Source: an uncultured Pirellulaceae bacterium
GTDB lineage: Bacteria > Planctomycetota > Planctomycetia > Pirellulales > Pirellulaceae
Length of the DNA: 64,000 nt
Assembly: GCA_938010615.1 (NCBI GenBank)
Contig: CALLUY010000136.1
Coordinates: forward strand, 1-64,000
Direction of reading: 5' to 3'
The position numbers and the translations under genes were made by a program. Each line of letters begins with the position of its first letter. Position 1 is the stretch's first letter. Under the pieces are notes generated by a model. That model was not told the origin of the DNA. It made no database searches and was given only the letters and a program-made list of their open reading frames with translations. Positions 1-9,702 of the stretch are shown piece by piece.

Positions 1-467
1 TTTTCGATTGCAACACAATCCATTCGAAGTTGCGGTGAGTGAGTTTTTCGCATGATTTATTCCTTGAAGTTTTGCGTGATTTGTCGTGTAGGAACAACAA
101 TTCAACGCGCGAACCATCAATTTGGTTCGATTCTTCAAGGAATTTTTTTTGATTTCAACCCGCGTTTCAAAACGCCAAACGACTTTGCAGACAGACACTA
201 ACTAACTGATGTGACAATTAATTGTAGTAGGTGAGTCCATAGGCGTGAAGCTTTTGCGAGCTTGTGTTGTGGTGAAAATTGTATTTGCGATAAGTATTGA
301 GCCAGTCTTGTGAGCATGCCAATTGGCGATGGTTATCGAATTAGGTTGTGCAAATGTTTGTCTCCGAACGTAGTTGCTAGGCGACCGTCGTTCAACGTAG
401 TAAGGGACAGTTCTAGCGGCATCGGCCGTGGTTTTGATGAGAAGTTTGGATGATGCAGGACGCTGCC

Positions 468-3400
468 TCAGTATTTCAACATCTTGGTCAGTCCAGATTT
501 ACCGATCAGTAGTAGTGCACTGCGTTGCGATCGAAACGCCTTGATTGGTCCGACGCCGGAAGTCAGGCTGGCGATGGTTTGCAACTGTGCATCGACGAGG
601 AGCAACCGGTCCTGATTCTCAATGGCAACGACAAGGATCGAACATTCGCTGTCCGCGAACGAAAGGCCACTGATTGGGCCGCCAGCGACGATCGTTGATC
701 GCAACAACTGGGCGGAACTGCGGTCCCAAGTGCTAACGACTCCATCGGCATGCCCCAGCGAGATCTCTCCGTTGAGCGTGTTGACTGCGAAGTTCTGAAC
801 ATTGCCGAGTGCCGAAAAGTCGATCGTTTGTAAGCACTCTCCGTTGGTCACAGACCAGATCTTCACCGTGCCGTCGACCGAGAGCGATGCGAGTTCGTCA
901 TCGCCAATGAATTGCATTTTCAAAACCCAGTTCTTATGCCCTTCCAAACGTTGAGCGGGCTCGCCGGATTTAACGTCCCAGATGTCGATCGTGCCTTCGC
1001 GATTTGGTTTTCCGTCGTCCGCAGCAGGAGGTCCGGCAACCAGTTTTCCGTCGGGCGAAAACGCGGCACCACGGACTCCCCACGATACCTTCATTCGATG
1101 TTTGACTTCCAAGGCTGGCAATCGGCAAAGCACCAGTTGCTTGTCCAGTCCGACCGACGCGAGCATCGATCCCGTCGCGTTGATGTCGAGCTCCAACGGT
1201 TCTTGCGTGTGCAATGGAATGCTTTGCAGTTGAGCACCGGTTGTCGTGTTCCAAGTTTTCACCGAACCGTCGGTGTGACTGGTCGCGGCAATGTTGGCTT
1301 CGACATTGGCACTTCCGTCAGCGATTTGGTTCGGTAGGTCAGCCAAGTGTTTCCACATCATCATTTCCTGGCGGCCGAGCACGCTGATCCGTCCGTCAGG
1401 ATGAACGACCATCAGTCGATCCAGCGAGCTGAGCCACGCAAGTTCACGAGCAGCACCGGGGAAGAGGCGAAGCTGAATTCGTTCGGATTTGCTCAGCCAC
1501 CAAATCGAGCCATCCAGCTGAGCACTGAACACGGTTTGGTCTGAACCAAAAGTTCCAGTAACCGGTTGAGGGGGTGACTTGATGGTTCGACCAAGCTTTG
1601 CGGGCGAGCTTGAGCTTAAGTCGTCGATGTCTGCCAATGGCATTTCGAAAACGTAGCCTTTTGTGTCGGCGGTAAACATTGATTCACCGTTGAATCGGAC
1701 GCGGACAATTTCGTTGCCTTTCCCTCGAAACGTTTTGATCGTTTGTGGTTGGATCGGGTCGACCACGAAGACGCTTCCTTTGATGCCGCCGACGGCGATG
1801 CGTTTTCCGTCGTGTGAAACCGCCACGCAATCAATCCGCTCGCTCAGTTGGACTTTCGTTTTCTGTGCTAGTTCGTTTTCGGAGACTTGATATAGAAAGT
1901 TGCTGCCCGTCGTCAGCCACCAGGACTTGGCTGTTTTGTCATACGCGGCGGCTCGAATGGCACCCATTTTCAGGTCGGCAAATTCACGAAACGTTTCGTT
2001 GTTGAGATCGACTCGAACGACAGGACCGCCAACGCTTCCGGCAATCAACGAATCCTGATCCGAGAACGAAAGGGCCGTGTAGATCGCGGCGGGCAATTGG
2101 ATGTCGTGCAGCAGTTCCAGCGATGCCGCATCCCAAATTTCGATCTGCGAGGCGGTATTGATGATTGCGATTCGATTGGCTTCGTTGTCGACGGCCAGAA
2201 CGCGAACGTTCGATTCGAAGCCAGTTCGAAGCACGGGCAGTTCGTATTGCCTGGCCAACGTCATGCCAAGATTCCACGCCGAATTACGGTTCTGAGTGGG
2301 GATTTTCTCGAGCTGGGTTTTTGCGTTCTGGTAGTCGCCGGCGATGGCAGATTGCCACGCGGTTTCGAGCGTTTGGCGGGATAGCGATTTGGAAAGTTGG
2401 GTCGCGTACTGTTCGGGTTTTTCCAACGCGTTATGCAACTGAGTCGATTTCTCTTTGTTCAATTCGTTTGCTGCGATCACATCGGCAAGGTTCTTCTGCG
2501 ATTGACTGTAGCCAAGCCATAACGCCACGATCGATGCCAGAATCGAAACGCCAACCACGGCAGCCGATGTCACAGCGATTCGATTTCGCCGAACGAACTT
2601 TTGGAACTTGTACCAACGACTCGGAGGACGTGCTTCGATTGCGTCGCCGTCGAGGAACCGATCGATGTCGCTGGAAAAATCTGCGGCAGAGTCGTAGCGA
2701 TGTTCGGGTTCACGTGCGATCGCTTTCATGGTGATCCAATCCAGATCGCCACTGACGTTTTTCGCCCAACTCGATTCACCTCCAGCGTGGTCTCGCCATC
2801 GCTGCGGATCGGTTCCTGACGTGATTCGTGTGCTGGGAGTTTGGGGCTGCGTCGAATGCAGAATGTTTTTCAGTTCCCAGATTCCGTCACGCAGCAGTTC
2901 ACGGCGACTGACGGGAGTCTCGCCGGTCAGCAGCAAATACAACAGCACACCCAGCGAGTACACGTCGCTGCGGACGTCGATTCCGGTTTGCGACATCAAC
3001 GCCTGTTCGGGACTCATGTACTCAAGCGTTCCGACGATCTGACCGTATTCGGTGAACATCGTTTTTTCGGTCAGCGGCATGTGCAACGCTTTCGCGATTC
3101 CAAAATCGATGACTTTCGCTAACGGCTTTCCCGAATCGGTAGTGATCAGAACGTTGGCAGGCTTGATGTCGCGATGAATGATGCCTTTCTGATGAGCGTG
3201 ATGCACGGCGCCGCAGACTTGTTGGAAAATCGCGAGACGTTCGGAAAGGCTCAAATGGTTCTTGTTGCAGAATTCGTCAATCGGAACGCCGTGGACTAAC
3301 TCCATCACGAAATACGGCTGACCGCTGTCGGTTGATTTTGCTTCGATCACATTGGCGATCGAAGGGTGCTTCATCATCGCCAACGCTTGCCATTCGGCCT

Positions 3401-3818
3401 CGAAGCGAGCAAGGATCATGTCCGAATCCATGCCACGCTTGATCCATTTGATCGCGACTTTGCGACGGATCGGTTGCAGTTGCTCGGCCATGAAGACGAC
3501 GCCGTGGCCGCCTTCACCGATTTTCTGAAGGATGCGATACGGACCGATATGAGTCGGTGTCTCTGGTTCGGATGTTGCGTCGGTTTCCGGTTGTTGAAGA
3601 TCCTGCGTTTCGATTTCGAGGCGTTGATCGCGATCGACCAATGGTTTGTCGATGAAGGATCTGGCACCGCGTTCGGCGTCGAGCATCGCGGCGACTTCCT
3701 CGGCCAGGGACGCGTCGGATTGGTTTAGCGTTGCGAGACGTTCGTCCCGATCGCCCTGGTCGAGTTCCCGGATTTCGAGGAACGCTTTCTGGATTTCGGC
3801 GTAGCGCTGCGGAGTCAT
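468..3818 (-). CDS. Serine/threonine protein kinase with transmembrane segment and C-terminal WD40 repeats
   Basis: 1116 aa ORF; kinase motifs GEGGHGVVF, HRDIKPANVL, DFGIAKAL, SPEQA; TM SAAVVGVSILASIVALWLGY; WD-like repeats (KTWNTTTGAQLQSI, KIWSVTNGECLQTI). Confidence 0.93.
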   Translation of the reverse strand: MTPQRYAEIQKAFLEIRELDQGDRDERLATLNQSDASLAEEVAAMLDAERGARSFIDKPLVDRDQRLEIETQDLQQPETDATSEPETPTHIGPYRILQKIGEGGHGVVFMAEQLQPIRRKVAIKWIKRGMDSDMILARFEAEWQALAMMKHPSIANVIEAKSTDSGQPYFVMELVHGVPIDEFCNKNHLSLSERLAIFQQVCGAVHHAHQKGIIHRDIKPANVLITTDSGKPLAKVIDFGIAKALHMPLTEKTMFTEYGQIVGTLEYMSPEQALMSQTGIDVRSDVYSLGVLLYLLLTGETPVSRRELLRDGIWELKNILHSTQPQTPSTRITSGTDPQRWRDHAGGESSWAKNVSGDLDWITMKAIAREPEHRYDSAADFSSDIDRFLDGDAIEARPPSRWYKFQKFVRRNRIAVTSAAVVGVSILASIVALWLGYSQSQKNLADVIAANELNKEKSTQLHNALEKPEQYATQLSKSLSRQTLETAWQSAIAGDYQNAKTQLEKIPTQNRNSAWNLGMTLARQYELPVLRTGFESNVRVLAVDNEANRIAIINTASQIEIWDAASLELLHDIQLPAAIYTALSFSDQDSLIAGSVGGPVVRVDLNNETFREFADLKMGAIRAAAYDKTAKSWWLTTGSNFLYQVSENELAQKTKVQLSERIDCVAVSHDGKRIAVGGIKGSVFVVDPIQPQTIKTFRGKGNEIVRVRFNGESMFTADTKGYVFEMPLADIDDLSSSSPAKLGRTIKSPPQPVTGTFGSDQTVFSAQLDGSIWWLSKSERIQLRLFPGAARELAWLSSLDRLMVVHPDGRISVLGRQEMMMWKHLADLPNQIADGSANVEANIAATSHTDGSVKTWNTTTGAQLQSIPLHTQEPLELDINATGSMLASVGLDKQLVLCRLPALEVKHRMKVSWGVRGAAFSPDGKLVAGPPAADDGKPNREGTIDIWDVKSGEPAQRLEGHKNWVLKMQFIGDDELASLSVDGTVKIWSVTNGECLQTIDFSALGNVQNFAVNTLNGEISLGHADGVVSTWDRSSAQLLRSTIVAGGPISGLSFADSECSILVVAIENQDRLLLVDAQLQTIASLTSGVGPIKAFRSQRSALLLIGKSGLTKMLKY

Positions 3819-5419
3819 TTCGATTCCTTGGCAAGTTTTCGAATCTCTTTCGAGTCCGGGAAGTCTTCCAGTGCGTGAGCAAGGATCATTTTCGCCAGGT
3901 CGTTCAAGCGATTTTGTTTCGCGGCGTTGATCAGCGCGACGCGATCTTCGGCGACCAAAGGGCAGGGCGTCTGCGATCGTAGTTTGCTGTATTGTCGAAG
4001 TGCGGCTTTGGGACCTTTCTCCTCGTAGGTCTCAAAGATTGCCAGAACATGATCGACCGATTCTTTCGGCGGCGCTGCCGGAGATGCAGCGGCAATTCGC
4101 TTCAGTGACAACGTCTTTGGTTTCTTCAGTTTGTTGGGTAATGGTTGAGTTGAGTTTTTCACGAACCGAACCATGGTCAATTGGTTGCCTCCACGAAGGA
4201 GTAAGCCGTTCTCAACCAGTGTCGGCGGCGTCCAGCATCGTTGCTTTAGTAGCGGGAGTTTTTGGTGTTGAGTGAAACGAGGATCGGATTCATCGTTGGC
4301 CAATTGCGGCGACAGCAGACTCAGATTGCCTTTGCCATCGACAACGATCAGTGAATCGCCAACCTGTAGCACGTTACCGTCTGAGAATCCTCGCCATCGG
4401 CCGAGAGTCGATCCGCTTTCGACATCGAATGCGAACATTAGTTTATCGTTGCAACCAACCACGATGTTCGGATTGGCAAGCAACCAGTTCGAGTAAAATA
4501 ATTGAATTCGTTTCGCGTACCATCGCTCCTCTGTCTTCCAGCGGCCGTCCGTTTTGGTGACATCGATCCGCCGAGTGCCTTTGCATCCTTGGCCGGAGAT
4601 GATGAAGCCGGTCGGCAATGCGATTGGTGAGGGGACGTTGGTTAAGCCTTTTTCGGCAAGGTCATGGGCCCAAAGCGGTTGGCCTTTGTCGGCGGCGATG
4701 CCGAGAACATTATCTTTGGTGATCAGAATCAATTGTTCGACGTCATTGAAAGTCGCGTACGTCGGAGTTGCATAGCTTGCTGATTCACAGGCTGCTTTCC
4801 AGATCGTGCTGCCGTCTTTCAAGGACAAGCAGTAGAGTCCGCCGGAAGGGCCGGCTGCCATCACGTAGAGTTTGCGATTATCTTTGCTGACAACAGGACT
4901 GGCTGAGAATCCGAATTGAACGGGTTCGGCTTTGAGGTCTTTAACGAGGTCCTGTTTCCATCGTAGGTCGCCGGTCGCTGCGTCCACGCATTCGAGTAGG
5001 CCCGTGAATGAAATCGTGACGATCGATTCGCCGATCAGCGTCGGTGTTGCTTGCGGGGAGATCGGAGCGCCGCTGAACGATTCCTGTTCCTTGTACATGT
5101 CGACGGAATCCGATTCGTGTTTCCAGAGCTCATCGCCCGATTTGAGATCAATGCACAGCAGTCGTGTATGAATTAGCTTCGATTTGCCTTTGCGACTTTC
5201 GTGTTCGCCCGCCATCACGAAAACGCGGTCCCCATCGACGATGACTTGTGAACGACCGTGGCCGACTTCCGCGTTCCAAACTTGTTCGAACTGAGTGTCG
5301 CTCGAGAGCGGTTGCGAGTAAGTCCAATTGTTCAGATGTCCGAACTGGTCGTCACATGCGGCAGCGGTTCCTTGAACGAGTCCAATGATCGCGACGAGAA
5401 CTAATTTGATTGTGTTCAT
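3815..5419 (-). CDS. PQQ-binding-like beta-propeller repeat protein, exported
   Basis: ORF track 3815..5458; internal start MNTIKLVLVAIIGLVQGTAAA gives a signal peptide; repeats such as SGDELWKHES, TGDLRWKQDL, DGSTIWKAA; 4-nt overlap with the kinase gene. Confidence 0.85.
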   Translation of the reverse strand: MNTIKLVLVAIIGLVQGTAAACDDQFGHLNNWTYSQPLSSDTQFEQVWNAEVGHGRSQVIVDGDRVFVMAGEHESRKGKSKLIHTRLLCIDLKSGDELWKHESDSVDMYKEQESFSGAPISPQATPTLIGESIVTISFTGLLECVDAATGDLRWKQDLVKDLKAEPVQFGFSASPVVSKDNRKLYVMAAGPSGGLYCLSLKDGSTIWKAACESASYATPTYATFNDVEQLILITKDNVLGIAADKGQPLWAHDLAEKGLTNVPSPIALPTGFIISGQGCKGTRRIDVTKTDGRWKTEERWYAKRIQLFYSNWLLANPNIVVGCNDKLMFAFDVESGSTLGRWRGFSDGNVLQVGDSLIVVDGKGNLSLLSPQLANDESDPRFTQHQKLPLLKQRCWTPPTLVENGLLLRGGNQLTMVRFVKNSTQPLPNKLKKPKTLSLKRIAAASPAAPPKESVDHVLAIFETYEEKGPKAALRQYSKLRSQTPCPLVAEDRVALINAAKQNRLNDLAKMILAHALEDFPDSKEIRKLAKESK

Positions 5420-5430
5420 GGCTTGTTCCT

Positions 5431-5982
5431 TCAGGGTTGAATTTTGCGCAACAGCCATGCTCTGGCAGTTGCCCAGTCACCTGCGGCGGTACGTTTGGAA
5501 ACGCCAAGCACTTCTGCTGCTTCGGTTTCCGTTAGCCCACCAAAAAAACGAAGCTCAACAAGTTTTGCCTGTCGCGGTGCCAGTTCGCTCAGTTCAACGA
5601 TCGCTTCGTCGAGCGCCAACAAATCGACAGAGAGTTCTGGCGATTGCGGTTGAGCGACTTCGAAGTCGACGCGTTGGAATTCTCCGCCACGTTTTTGACG
5701 GTTTCGTGAACGGGCTTGATCGACCAGGATTCGTCGAATGACCACGGAGCAAGCTGCAAAGAAATGCGTGCGACTTTCCCACGCCAGATTTTCGTTCCCG
5801 ACCAAACGCATGTATGCTTCGTGAACCAGTTCGGTTGGGTCACAGCCACCAGCTGCTTCTTTTCGAACGGCTCCCTGAGCGATCTGACGCATTTGGTCGT
5901 AGACCATCGGAACGAGTTGATCGATCGAGGCTTCGTGGCCTTTCGCGATCCGTTCCAATATTTCAGTAATCTGCTGCGTCAC
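5431..5982 (-). CDS. ECF-type RNA polymerase sigma factor (Sigma70_ECF-like)
   Basis: 183 aa; DPTELVHEAYMRL, FFAACSVVIRRILVDQARSRNRQKRGG, LTETEAAEVLGVSKRTAAGDWATARAWL helix-turn-helix. Confidence 0.9.
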   Translation of the reverse strand: MTQQITEILERIAKGHEASIDQLVPMVYDQMRQIAQGAVRKEAAGGCDPTELVHEAYMRLVGNENLAWESRTHFFAACSVVIRRILVDQARSRNRQKRGGEFQRVDFEVAQPQSPELSVDLLALDEAIVELSELAPRQAKLVELRFFGGLTETEAAEVLGVSKRTAAGDWATARAWLLRKIQP

Positions 5983-6171
5983 GGTTTTGCTTTCCGGGAT
6001 AAAGCGGCTGTTGTTAAGCCTTCAGAGAGCATCGCGTCGTTGGGGGATCGTTAGTGCAATGAAAAATCAAATGTTTTTTAGATTGCAATACAATCCCGAA
6101 GCGCAAGCGAGTGAGTCTGTGTCGGAACTGGGACTCACTCGATTGCCAACTTTTAGCATCTAGCCGAGAAT

Positions 6172-6230
6172 CCCAACCCGAAGCGTAAGCGAGGTGCGCC
6201 CATGCACCTCGCTCACGCTTCGGGTTGGGA
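6172..6230. repeat. Near-perfect palindrome (AAGCGNAAGCGAG family)
   Basis: CCCAACCCGAAGCGTAAGCGAGGTGC-gcccat-GCACCTCGCTCACGCTTCGGGTTGGG, one mismatch in about 26 bp. Confidence 0.95.
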
Positions 6231-6246
6231 CTAGTTTGCCTCAATC

Positions 6247-7287
6247 CTAGCCGCAATGTCCGCAGCCAGTTTTGCTTTCGCTTTCTGAACTGTCGCATGA
6301 TTCCGCGATGACGGCTTCGAATTGGCCGCCGAGCGATTTCAGACCCAACCGTTCGAACAGCTGTCGATCGCGGTCTGTTGCAGAGTTGCCAGTCGTCAAA
6401 AGCTTGTCGCCGTAGAAAATCGAATTGGCTCCAGCCAAGAAACACAACGACTGAAGTTGATCGTTCATCTCTTCGCGTCCAGCCGAAAGCCGAACGTAAG
6501 ACTTTGGCATCAGAATGCGAGCGACCGCAATTGTACGGACGAAGTCAAACGGATCGATGTCTTCGTTATCTGCCATCGGAGTGCCGGCGACTTTGACCAA
6601 GTTGTTGATGGGAACGCTTTCGGGTGCGGGATCGAGGTTGGCAAGCGTCACAAGCAAACCAGCGCGATCGTCGAGATCCTCTCCCATGCCGACGATTCCG
6701 CCGCAGCAAACTTTCATTCCGGCTTGTCGCACGTTTTCGAGAGTATCCAAACGATCCTGGTAGGTTCGCGTGGAAATAATGTCGCCGTAGAACTCAGGTG
6801 ACGTATCGAGATTGTGGTTGTAGTAGTCGAGCCCAGAATCCTGCAGAGCTGCGGCGTGTTCTTCTTTGAGCATGCCGAGCGTGGCACATGTTTCGAGGCC
6901 GAGATCTTTGACGGCGCGGATTGCGGCGGAGACCTGTTCGATGTCGGAATCTTTCGGACTGCGCCAGGCAGCTCCCATGCAAAATCGACTGGCTCCGTTT
7001 TCTTTGGCGCGTGTTGCGGCGGAAACGATCTGGTCCAGCGGCATCAGCTTTTCGGTTTTCAAACCGGTTTTGTAGCGAGCACTCTGCGGACAGTAAGCAC
7101 AATCTTCCGGACACGCTCCAGTTTTGATACTGAGCAGTGTGCTGAGTTGGACGGTGTTCGGATCGTGATTTTCGCGATGAATCGTCATCGCCTTGAACAT
7201 TAGATCGTTAAAAGGAAGTTCAAAAAGTTCGACAACCTGTTGACGGGTCCAGTTCTCAAGTTGCGGAGCAGTTGTTGTTTCAGGCAT
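6247..7287 (-). CDS. bioB: Biotin synthase (radical SAM)
   Basis: 346 aa; [18 protein letters not shown] cluster motif, [36 protein letters not shown]. Confidence 0.97.
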   Translation of the reverse strand: MPETTTAPQLENWTRQQVVELFELPFNDLMFKAMTIHRENHDPNTVQLSTLLSIKTGACPEDCAYCPQSARYKTGLKTEKLMPLDQIVSAATRAKENGASRFCMGAAWRSPKDSDIEQVSAAIRAVKDLGLETCATLGMLKEEHAAALQDSGLDYYNHNLDTSPEFYGDIISTRTYQDRLDTLENVRQAGMKVCCGGIVGMGEDLDDRAGLLVTLANLDPAPESVPINNLVKVAGTPMADNEDIDPFDFVRTIAVARILMPKSYVRLSAGREEMNDQLQSLCFLAGANSIFYGDKLLTTGNSATDRDRQLFERLGLKSLGGQFEAVIAESCDSSESESKTGCGHCG

Positions 7288-7365
7288 GAGATGACGAAAA
7301 AGGGTGATAGGCGAAAGGCGTATTTTAGCATGACGACTCTGGCGGGGTAGGCTATTGTCGCTCGG

Positions 7366-7720
7366 TTCTCCGAACCGATAGCGGGCGGATGGAGGCGGGG
7401 AACTTTTTGAGGGCGTTTTCTGGTTGGAGAAGTATAGCGTGGGCGCGCTACCAACTCGGAGAGCTGTGCGACAAAGGTTCTCCGAACCGATGGCGGGCGA
7501 ATGGAGGCGGGGAACTTTTTGAGGGCGTTTTCTGGTTGGAGAAGTATAGCGTGGATACGCAAACAGCTCGGAGAGCTGTGCGACAAAGGTTCTCTGAACC
7601 GATGGCGGGCGAATGGAGGTGGGGAACTTTTTGAGGGCGTTTTCTGGTTGGAGAAGTATAGCGTGGGCGCGCTACCAGCTCGGAGAACTGGGCGACAAAG
7701 GTTCTCTGAACCGATGGCGG
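7366..7720. repeat. 112-bp tandem repeat, three units plus a partial fourth
   Basis: TTCTC(C/T)GAACCGAT starts at 7366, 7478, 7590, 7702 (spacing exactly 112); each unit carries REP hairpins and GAACTTTTTGAGGGCGTTTTCTGGTTGGAGAAGTATAGCGTGG. Confidence 0.95.
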
Positions 7721-7765
7721 AACTTCCTTGGCCTAGCAACATTCGTCTCGCAACTGAAAACTATC

Positions 7766-8431
7766 TCAAAAGCGGCCACCCGAAGCGCGGTAAACAAACT
7801 TCTCACCACCAATTCCTGCTTTTGCGGGATTGTCGCGAATATACTTCCGCAAGTACTCCAGTTGCGAATTGCTTCGAACAAGATGATCAAACGGTTCGGG
7901 GAACCATAAAACCCCGCTTCGCTCCATCGACTGGTTAATTTTCCGGGCCGAATATCGCATCCAGCCGCCGGGCTGAGTTTTGGCGATCTCAGCGCTTTTG
8001 AATGCTACTAAACAGTGAACGTGATTTGGCATGATAACAAAGTCGCCCATCCAATAGCGATCACCATGAAACTTGAGAAGCGACTTGGCTACTTCCTGTG
8101 AGGCCAAGGGGTTGGCAAGCTCACACTCTCCAAGGCAATTGTCCAACGTTAACTCTCGCTGACGTGAAAAGTGTTTCTTGAAATCCTTCTGCTGTTCAGA
8201 TGTCAAACATTGGTAACCTGTCTCCCAATCACCTGAACAAACAATGCCGTAGCGCTGCAAAAACTGTAGTCGTTCTCGGTGCCAGCCTTGAACTACCGAT
8301 TTGGGAATGGAGTCATTGAGTCGCATGGTCAAGAAACATACTGACAGTGGTTGGTGCCGATGCGGTCGCGTTCGATCCCACTGGTCAAATTCGCTCGAAG
8401 GATCAAAGAGTTGCCCTTCGTTGAGATCCAT
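7766..8431 (-). CDS. REP-associated tyrosine transposase (RAYT / TnpA_REP, Y1 HUH family)
   Basis: 221 aa; HUH motif MPNHVHCLV, downstream Tyr in LEYLRKYIRDNPAKAG; flanked on both sides by REP-like hairpins. Confidence 0.88.
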   Translation of the reverse strand: MDLNEGQLFDPSSEFDQWDRTRPHRHQPLSVCFLTMRLNDSIPKSVVQGWHRERLQFLQRYGIVCSGDWETGYQCLTSEQQKDFKKHFSRQRELTLDNCLGECELANPLASQEVAKSLLKFHGDRYWMGDFVIMPNHVHCLVAFKSAEIAKTQPGGWMRYSARKINQSMERSGVLWFPEPFDHLVRSNSQLEYLRKYIRDNPAKAGIGGEKFVYRASGGRF

Positions 8432-8584
8432 AATTTCGTTCTCAATTGGATGAATTGCTAAACGGCCATTCAGGATGGTGAGCGATTATTTCGTCGATCG
8501 CATTTTTGCGAGTGCCGATGAGCAGTGCAAGCGATTCAGGAAAATCGTTGGCTTTTGGAACGTAATAGCTCGGAGAGCTACATT

Positions 8585-8700
8585 GTCGCTCGGTTCTCCG
8601 AACCGATAGCGTGCGGATGGAGGTGGCAGGGTATTGGTGAGCGTTCTGAATCGGATGCTTAGTCACACTGGCGCGCTACCAGCTCGGAGAGCTGGGCGAC
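8585..8700. repeat. Pair of inverted 27-nt REP hairpins upstream of the RAYT gene
   Basis: GTCGC-TCGGTTC-TCC-GAACCGA-TAGCG at 8585-8611; inverted CGCTA-CCAGCTC-GGA-GAGCTGG-GCGAC at 8674-8700. Confidence 0.9.
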
Positions 8701-8705
8701 ACTGA

Positions 8706-9605
8706 TCACTTTCGTTTGCGAATTGACTTGCTGTATCGCTCCAGCGTTTTGCGTTCCTTCCGCGTCAGGCTGTCTTCGCCCTGTTCGCTGATTTTTGCCA
8801 AAATTCGATCGCCTTCTTCGCTCAATCGATCCACTTTTTCTGAATCCGCGTCGGCGTCAGGATCATAGACGCCAAACTTGCTTTTTGGTTTTGGCATCCA
8901 GCCCGAGAGACTACCCATCCACCGAAAGTCCCACTTGAAGTGAAGATACACATACGCAAACGCCGCGCCTGCAATGTGTGCTTGCCACGCAACATCGGAA
9001 GCGGGATTGAATGCCCTTATCAGGTCGTAGCCAATGAGACCGATGCCCAGCAGCCAAGCTGGAACTTCGATGATGCCCATCAGAAATAGCTTTTGATGAG
9101 GATACCAAAGGATGAACAGGATCAGCACTGCGGTCGTTGCACCAGACGCACCGACAACCGATCCTCTTCCGCCGCTCAAGAAATTCCAGAGAAAGTAAGC
9201 CAGCCCAGAGACGACAATCGCGACTAGGTAGAAGCGGAGAAATTCGTAGCGGCCCAATCGCTCTGCGACCGGTCTACCAAACATGTACAGAACGAACATG
9301 TTGAAGATGATATGAAAGACGTTCGTTTCGATGGAAGCGTGGGTGAACCCGTACGTCAAAAACGTCCAGACTCGCCACGGTTTCTCAACATCGAGGCTCA
9401 GAATGTAGTTCACCCAGTGGATGCCCACACCTTCGGCAACCGCAGGCGAAAACATATCCACGATCCAGACGATAAAGTTGATCGCGATAAGAATTGCGAT
9501 GATCGAAAACTGAGCCAGTCCGGTTTTGTTACTTCCGAACATCGATTCGTCGCGAGTGTATTGTCGATCCTCAAAGCCCATCGATGCTCCTTGGTCGCTG
9601 ATCAA
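8706..9605 (-). CDS. Rhomboid family intramembrane serine protease
   Basis: 299 aa multi-TM; VVGASGATTAV catalytic Ser motif, AHIAGAAFAY catalytic His helix. Confidence 0.9.
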   Translation of the reverse strand: MISDQGASMGFEDRQYTRDESMFGSNKTGLAQFSIIAILIAINFIVWIVDMFSPAVAEGVGIHWVNYILSLDVEKPWRVWTFLTYGFTHASIETNVFHIIFNMFVLYMFGRPVAERLGRYEFLRFYLVAIVVSGLAYFLWNFLSGGRGSVVGASGATTAVLILFILWYPHQKLFLMGIIEVPAWLLGIGLIGYDLIRAFNPASDVAWQAHIAGAAFAYVYLHFKWDFRWMGSLSGWMPKPKSKFGVYDPDADADSEKVDRLSEEGDRILAKISEQGEDSLTRKERKTLERYSKSIRKRK

Positions 9606-9702
9606 CCAATCCGTGCGTGAAGAAATGGCGAACGTTTGTTCGCCTATCTATTTATCGGTTGATTGAGCGACAAAGACAAGCGTATTGACGAAATGCAGTG
9701 CT

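Noticed and set aside
1-467. Coding or RNA gene at the left edge
   Set aside because: No convincing ORF or structured RNA signature; treated as intergenic.
7357-7720. CRISPR array
   Set aside because: Repeats are long (112 bp), contain palindromes and repeated rather than unique spacers, and no cas genes are present.
7389-7938. Overlapping ORFs 7389..7634, 7501..7938, 7613..7909 (+) and 7200..7742 (-)
   Set aside because: They are the same 112-bp repeat read in shifting frames (starts 112 nt apart, not divisible by 3); repeat DNA, not genes.
8442-8666. ORF 74 aa on the minus strand
   Set aside because: Overlaps REP hairpins and has no recognisable motif; probably a chance reading.
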